Assembly (NCBI GenBank): GCA_038251595.1
Contig: JBBSBC010000161.1
Span: forward strand, 1 to 8,839
DNA length: 8,839 nucleotides
Reading direction: 5' to 3'
Source: JADLCX01 sp038251595
GTDB taxonomy: Bacteria > Planctomycetota > Phycisphaerae > Phycisphaerales > UBA1924
Below are positions 6,118 to 8,839 of the stretch, one piece after another; position 1 is the first letter of the stretch, and every line of letters starts with the position of its first letter. The translations under genes were made by a program, and so were the position numbers. The notes beneath the pieces are model-generated. The model was not told the origin of the DNA and searched no databases. It saw only the letters and a program-made list of their open reading frames with translations.

Positions 6118-6544
6118 GCGAGCATGGAGCAGTCAGCCGGATTGAAACAAATGCCGTAAGTGCATTGGTGGCAGGTGCTTGGCGAGGCATCTGTCGAAAG
6201 TGTGCCCGATGAGCTGACTTGACCCAGATTGTAGAGGCGCGAATATTACGGGAACGAACAACTCATGGTGTGTTTCGCTGCAACCACGCTTTGAGCAGAT
6301 CGTTCGTGATACGGCTGATTGGGTTGAGCCAGGAAACCACAACCCGAAGTTCACAACTGTACCTCAAGCGGATCTCGTGCGGTTTCTCGAGCGTGGCCAG
6401 CACCAGTGGCCAGAACGTTCAGTGCTTCATTCATCGACGCATACACCAAGTCAGACACTCCCCTGAGTGCCAGCTTGCTGGGCGTAGTGGTTGCCGGGAT
6501 GTGTTGCCGCGGCACGGGCTGATCCGCGTTGTCGGCGAGCGAAT

Positions 6545-6907
6545 CTACGCTGCTTCGGCCAGCACCATGGGCTGAATATAGCGCACGGCTACGTTCTGGC
6601 GGCCGGGCTCGAGGCGTTCAACGCGTGTGACCACACCCTGCATGAGCTTGTTGGCGGGTACCACCTGGTGTCGCCCAAAGGTGATGCCGAGGTCGATCAG
6701 CTCGCCGATGGTGAAGGCGCGCTCGGCTTCGACGGCCAGCAAGGCTCCGCCAAAGGAGAGGTTGCGCGTGACAACCGCTGCGTATTGCTGCGTCGAACGG
6801 CGGAAGAGCTTGCCGGGGCGTGCCACATGAAAGCGCTTATGGCAGCGGCGGTCTTCGTAGTTGCGGATATTCAGCGGCTGGGGTGTGTGGTCGGCATCTG
6901 AAGGCAT
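6545..6907 (-). CDS. PilZ domain protein
   Basis: Small soluble protein of 120 residues, almost entirely one PilZ domain, which typically binds cyclic di-GMP and passes the signal to motility, adhesion or polysaccharide machinery. Both ligand motifs are intact: R21-C-H-K-R25 (R-x3-R) and N49-L-S-F-G-G54 (D/N-x-S-x2-G). The following strands (ALLAVEAERAF, IDLGITFG, GVVTRVERL, VAVRYI) fit the beta-barrel. No other domain is present, so it would act as a free adaptor. The ATG at 6907 is chosen because GGAGA at 6919-6915 stands 7 bases upstream; a TTG two codons earlier is less likely. It is transcribed away from the glycosyltransferase gene; a link to exopolysaccharide control is an inference from this pairing only. 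Confidence 0.88.
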   Translation of the reverse strand: MPSDADHTPQPLNIRNYEDRRCHKRFHVARPGKLFRRSTQQYAAVVTRNLSFGGALLAVEAERAFTIGELIDLGITFGRHQVVPANKLMQGVVTRVERLEPGRQNVAVRYIQPMVLAEAA

Positions 6908-6914
6908 GGTCAAG

Positions 6915-6919
6915 TCTCC
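6915..6919 (-). promoter_or_regulatory. Ribosome binding site of the pilZ gene
   Basis: GGAGA on the minus strand, 7 bases before the ATG at 6907. It selects this ATG over the TTG two codons upstream. Confidence 0.6.
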
Positions 6920-6928
6920 GGTTGTACA

Positions 6929-6953
6929 CGCGGCCAGTGGCGATTTGGCCGCG
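6929..6953. promoter_or_regulatory. 8-bp inverted repeat between pilZ and the glycosyltransferase gene
   Basis: CGCGGCCA (6929-6936) and TGGCCGCG (6946-6953) are perfect reverse complements separated by 9 bases. The repeat lies 10 bases upstream of the pilZ ribosome binding site, in the divergent intergenic region. It could be a regulator binding site or an RNA hairpin in the pilZ leader; there is no T-run to suggest a terminator. Confidence 0.45.
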
Positions 6954-7047
6954 GAGTCTGGTTGGTATCGGACGGAATTGGAGCGATCGTGAGTTGAAGG
7001 GGTGTTAAACGGTGCGATGTGGGGGGGCGAGTCGCCGATAGTGGGGT

Positions 7048-8082
7048 GTGGAAGTCTCGGTGCTGATTCCGACGTATGGGCGGGCTGAGAAGCTGGCGCG
7101 GTGCCTGCGCGGGTTGGCGGACCAGACGATGGACGCGACGCGGTTTGAGGTGATTGTCGGGTTTGATGGGGCCGACGAGGCGGGCGCTAGCCTGGCGGCG
7201 CGGGTGTGGAGAGAGAACGCGGGACGGGCGGAGCTTCGGGTGCTTGAGTGTGCGCGCGAGGGATACACACTTGTGCGCAACCGAATGCTGAGCGCGGGGC
7301 GCGGGCGGATCATGGTGAGTTTGAACGATGATGTGCGGCCTGAGCCGGACTTTTTGAATGTGCACGTGCGTGAGCACGAGCGTCGGCGCGCGAGCGGGGC
7401 AGGGCCGGCGATCGTGGTTGGGCATTCGCCGTATGCGCGGCGTGAAGAGGAGACGCTGCTTGATCGACTGGTGCGCCGGACCTCGATGGTCTTCTTTTAT
7501 GATGTGATGAACCGGGCGGCTTGTGCGCCGGGGTATGACCCCGACCGCGACTGGGGGTTCAGGCACTGCTTCGGGCTGAACTTCTCGGTGGACGCGGCGT
7601 GCGTGCGCGAGGTCGGTGGCTTCTTTGCCCGGCCACATCTTTATGGCTATGACGATATCGAGCTAGGGTTCAGGCTCGCGGCGAGGTTTGAAATGCCGGT
7701 GCTCTATCGCCCGAGCGCGCTGGCGGAGCATGAGCATTTTTATCAACCGCATGATCTGATTGAGCGGGAGCGAAAGCTGGGCATGGCGGCGTGGGCCTTT
7801 ACGGGCGCGAACCCCGCGTTTGGGCTGGCGTGCTTTGGGAGAGACCTTTGCTCAGGCGCGGAAGTGGCGTATTCACGCGAGTTTGTGGCGCGCGAGCGTG
7901 ACGCGGCTGAGCGGGTGCGTGCGGACTTTCTGAATCACGGTCATCTTCCGGGCAACGCGGTTGATGGTCCACACGAGCAACAGATGCTCGAGCTGATCGC
8001 GCAGCAGTTTGTGTTGCTCAAGCGGTGGGAATGGCGGAGTGGGTTGCTGTTCGCGGCGGGTCTTGAAGCGCCGCGCGCTTAA
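7048..8082 (+). CDS. Family 2 glycosyltransferase (GT-A fold)
   Basis: Protein of 344 residues, expected to transfer a sugar from a nucleotide-sugar donor to a glycan or protein acceptor in the cytoplasm. The N-terminus VSVLIPTYGRAEKLARCLRG (3-22) is the classic GT2 opening. The nucleotide-binding strand FEVIVGFDGAD follows (33-43). LNDDVRPEPDFL (92-103) carries the metal-binding D94-D95. GLNFSV (176-181) and REVGGF (187-192) lead to GYDDIELGFRL (200-210), the acidic motif of the acceptor side, as in galactosyltransferase-type C-terminal domains. EHEHFYQPH (228-236) may provide a metal or acid-base His. The last ~100 residues look helical. No membrane segment is seen. The GTG start is placed directly before the conserved strand; no strong ribosome binding site precedes it. 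Its stop codon overlaps that of the convergent sirtuin gene. Donor and acceptor are unknown. Confidence 0.88.
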   Translation: MEVSVLIPTYGRAEKLARCLRGLADQTMDATRFEVIVGFDGADEAGASLAARVWRENAGRAELRVLECAREGYTLVRNRMLSAGRGRIMVSLNDDVRPEPDFLNVHVREHERRRASGAGPAIVVGHSPYARREEETLLDRLVRRTSMVFFYDVMNRAACAPGYDPDRDWGFRHCFGLNFSVDAACVREVGGFFARPHLYGYDDIELGFRLAARFEMPVLYRPSALAEHEHFYQPHDLIERERKLGMAAWAFTGANPAFGLACFGRDLCSGAEVAYSREFVARERDAAERVRADFLNHGHLPGNAVDGPHEQQMLELIAQQFVLLKRWEWRSGLLFAAGLEAPRA

Positions 8083-8834
8083 GCAAGAGCATGGTCAACA
8101 AGCGCGGGCAACAGATCGCCCGCCTTGCCGCGGAGCGACCAAGTGGCCAGGGGTGAGAGCGGGGTGGGGTTGGGGTTGATTTCGAGAATGCTTGCGCCGC
8201 GCCTGCGTGCCAGCTCGGCAAAGCCTGCCGCGGGATAGACCACGCTGCTGGTGCCGATGGAGAGGAAGAGATCACACGAACGCATGGCGATGTCGGCGGC
8301 GTCAAGTGCGGATTCGGGGAGCGACTCGCCGAACCAGACCACATCGGGCCTGAGAATGGCGCTCGGAACAAACGGTGAGGGAGGGGGAAAGGTGGTGAAG
8401 GGTTCGGGCGGCGGCATGGTGGTGCGTGCCGACTGTGTGCAACGCCACTGAATGATCGAGCCGTGCAACTCAATGACGTTGTGGCTGCCAGCCTTCTGGT
8501 GCAGTCGATCGACGTTCTGCGTCAGCAGCGTGAAGTGCCGATCGGTTGCGGCAAGGTTGCGCTCAAGCCGTGCAAGGGCGATGTGGCCGGGGTTGGGCTC
8601 GGCTGTGAGGCAGCCAAGGCGGCGCCAGTCGTACCACTTGGTCACCGTCGCGGGATCGCGCTCAAAGGCCTCGGGTGTCGCGAGTGTGGCGGGGTCAAAG
8701 TCTTTCCACAGACCTTCCATGGTGTCGCGGAAGGTGCGAATGCCGCTCTCGGCACTGAGGCCGGCACGGGTGTTTACCACAACTTGGGGGGGGTGCGCGC
8801 GGGGGGTGGGGGGGGGGGGGTGGTGGGGGATCAT
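8079..8834 (-). CDS. Sir2-family NAD-dependent deacylase (sirtuin), N-terminus uncertain
   Basis: Removes acyl groups from lysine using NAD. Up to 251 residues from an ATG at 8834 near the window edge. Visible motifs: AGLSAESGIRTFR (24-36, NAD-binding loop), Y68-x2-R71 (the CobB/SIRT5-type pair favouring acidic acyl groups), LTQNVDRLH (104-112), catalytic H124 in ELHG, LRPDVVWFGE (161-170), SIGTSSVVYPAAG (192-204) and EINPNPTPLS (218-227). Two oddities: of the four structural zinc Cys only C132 is seen, the C-x2-C partner being S135 and the second pair replaced by Pro and Val; and the usual TGAG of the first loop reads TRAG. The first 17 residues are Pro/His-rich, translated from runs of G, and are doubtful. 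The TAA stop overlaps the TAA of the glycosyltransferase gene. The true start may lie elsewhere or outside the window. Confidence 0.85.
   Translation of the reverse strand: MIPHHPPPPTPRAHPPQVVVNTRAGLSAESGIRTFRDTMEGLWKDFDPATLATPEAFERDPATVTKWYDWRRLGCLTAEPNPGHIALARLERNLAATDRHFTLLTQNVDRLHQKAGSHNVIELHGSIIQWRCTQSARTTMPPPEPFTTFPPPSPFVPSAILRPDVVWFGESLPESALDAADIAMRSCDLFLSIGTSSVVYPAAGFAELARRRGASILEINPNPTPLSPLATWSLRGKAGDLLPALVDHALA
8786..8829. repeat. Poly-G low-complexity stretch at the right edge
   Basis: Runs of 8 G (8786-8793), 6 G (8801-8806), 13 G (8808-8820) and 5 G (8825-8829) are separated by single T or short GC stretches. Nothing similar occurs elsewhere on the plus strand. It underlies the Pro-rich start of the sirtuin frame and may be an assembly or base-calling artefact at a contig end. 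Confidence 0.8.
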
Positions 8835-8839
8835 GCGAG

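Larger units (their letters stand above)
6060..6544. other. Gap between nadA and the pilZ gene, no confident gene
   Basis: By eye this stretch is less GC-rich than its surroundings, and no frame has a good start with a ribosome binding site. The plus frame 6218-6466 is open for about 80 codons and includes the protein-like stretch VSLQPRFEQIVRDTADW, but it has no ATG or plausible RBS and about half G/C at third positions. It could be a gene remnant or chance. A 6-bp hairpin TGGCCA, 7-base loop, TGGCCA lies at 6394-6412, and a 10-bp palindrome TGCCGCGGCA at 6505-6514, downstream of pilZ; neither has a T-run. The nadA promoter and ribosome binding site occupy the left end. Confidence 0.4.

Noticed and set aside
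6133..6354. Possible 73-residue minus-strand gene between pilZ and nadA
   Set aside because: No ribosome binding site, Cys/His/Ser-rich composition and no recognisable motif.
6910..7638. 242-codon minus-strand frame opposite the glycosyltransferase gene
   Set aside because: The product is Arg/Pro/His-rich with no domain, and the plus strand encodes clear GT2 motifs.

Overview
The window looks like chromosomal DNA from a GC-rich bacterium, most likely a member of the Planctomycetota (perhaps Phycisphaerae). That assignment rests on an HU/IHF-like protein with the core RLEFRDFGVFE ... AQNPKTLE, which I associate with that phylum, together with high GC and frequent GTG starts. It is an inference from recalled family resemblance, not a database result. 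The last ~55 bases are dominated by runs of G and may be a contig edge of poor quality.

Layout. Bases 1-458 hold no convincing gene: a possible truncated reading frame at the left edge, a hairpin, and a good sigma70-like promoter. An HU/IHF-family gene (459-842, +) follows and ends at a hairpin terminator near 901-937. Next come six genes on the minus strand, read right to left: nadA (quinolinate synthase, 6059-4815), a CDP-alcohol phosphatidyltransferase (4801-4118), a CdsA-type phosphatidate cytidylyltransferase (4121-3102), a PlsC-type acyltransferase (3099-2317), and two paralogous secreted proteins of unknown function, called B (2165-1626) and A (1558-974). The first four are tightly packed: a 13-base gap, then an ATGA overlap, then a 2-base gap. 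They probably form one operon that joins NAD synthesis to phospholipid synthesis: PlsC makes phosphatidate, CdsA activates it to CDP-diacylglycerol, and the transferase adds a head group. Both the transferase and CdsA carry Asp-to-Asn changes in their diagnostic metal-binding motifs.

The most striking structure lies between genes B and A. Five tandem copies of a 17-bp unit (1545-1629) each present TGATG on the minus strand. The stop codon of gene B overlaps the first ATG; each unit is then a complete mini-ORF (ATG GTT TGC ACA AAC/AGC TGA) whose stop overlaps the next ATG; and the fifth ATG opens directly into gene A. This looks like a chain of termination-reinitiation steps linking two paralogous genes, and gene A stays in frame whatever the copy number.

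To the right lie a ~485-base gap with no confident gene, a PilZ domain protein (6907-6545, -) and, divergently, a family 2 glycosyltransferase (7048-8082, +). An 8-bp inverted repeat sits between those two. At the right edge a sirtuin (8834-8079, -) converges on the glycosyltransferase, and both genes use the same TTAA for their stop codons. The sirtuin keeps its catalytic residues but lacks three of the four structural zinc cysteines.
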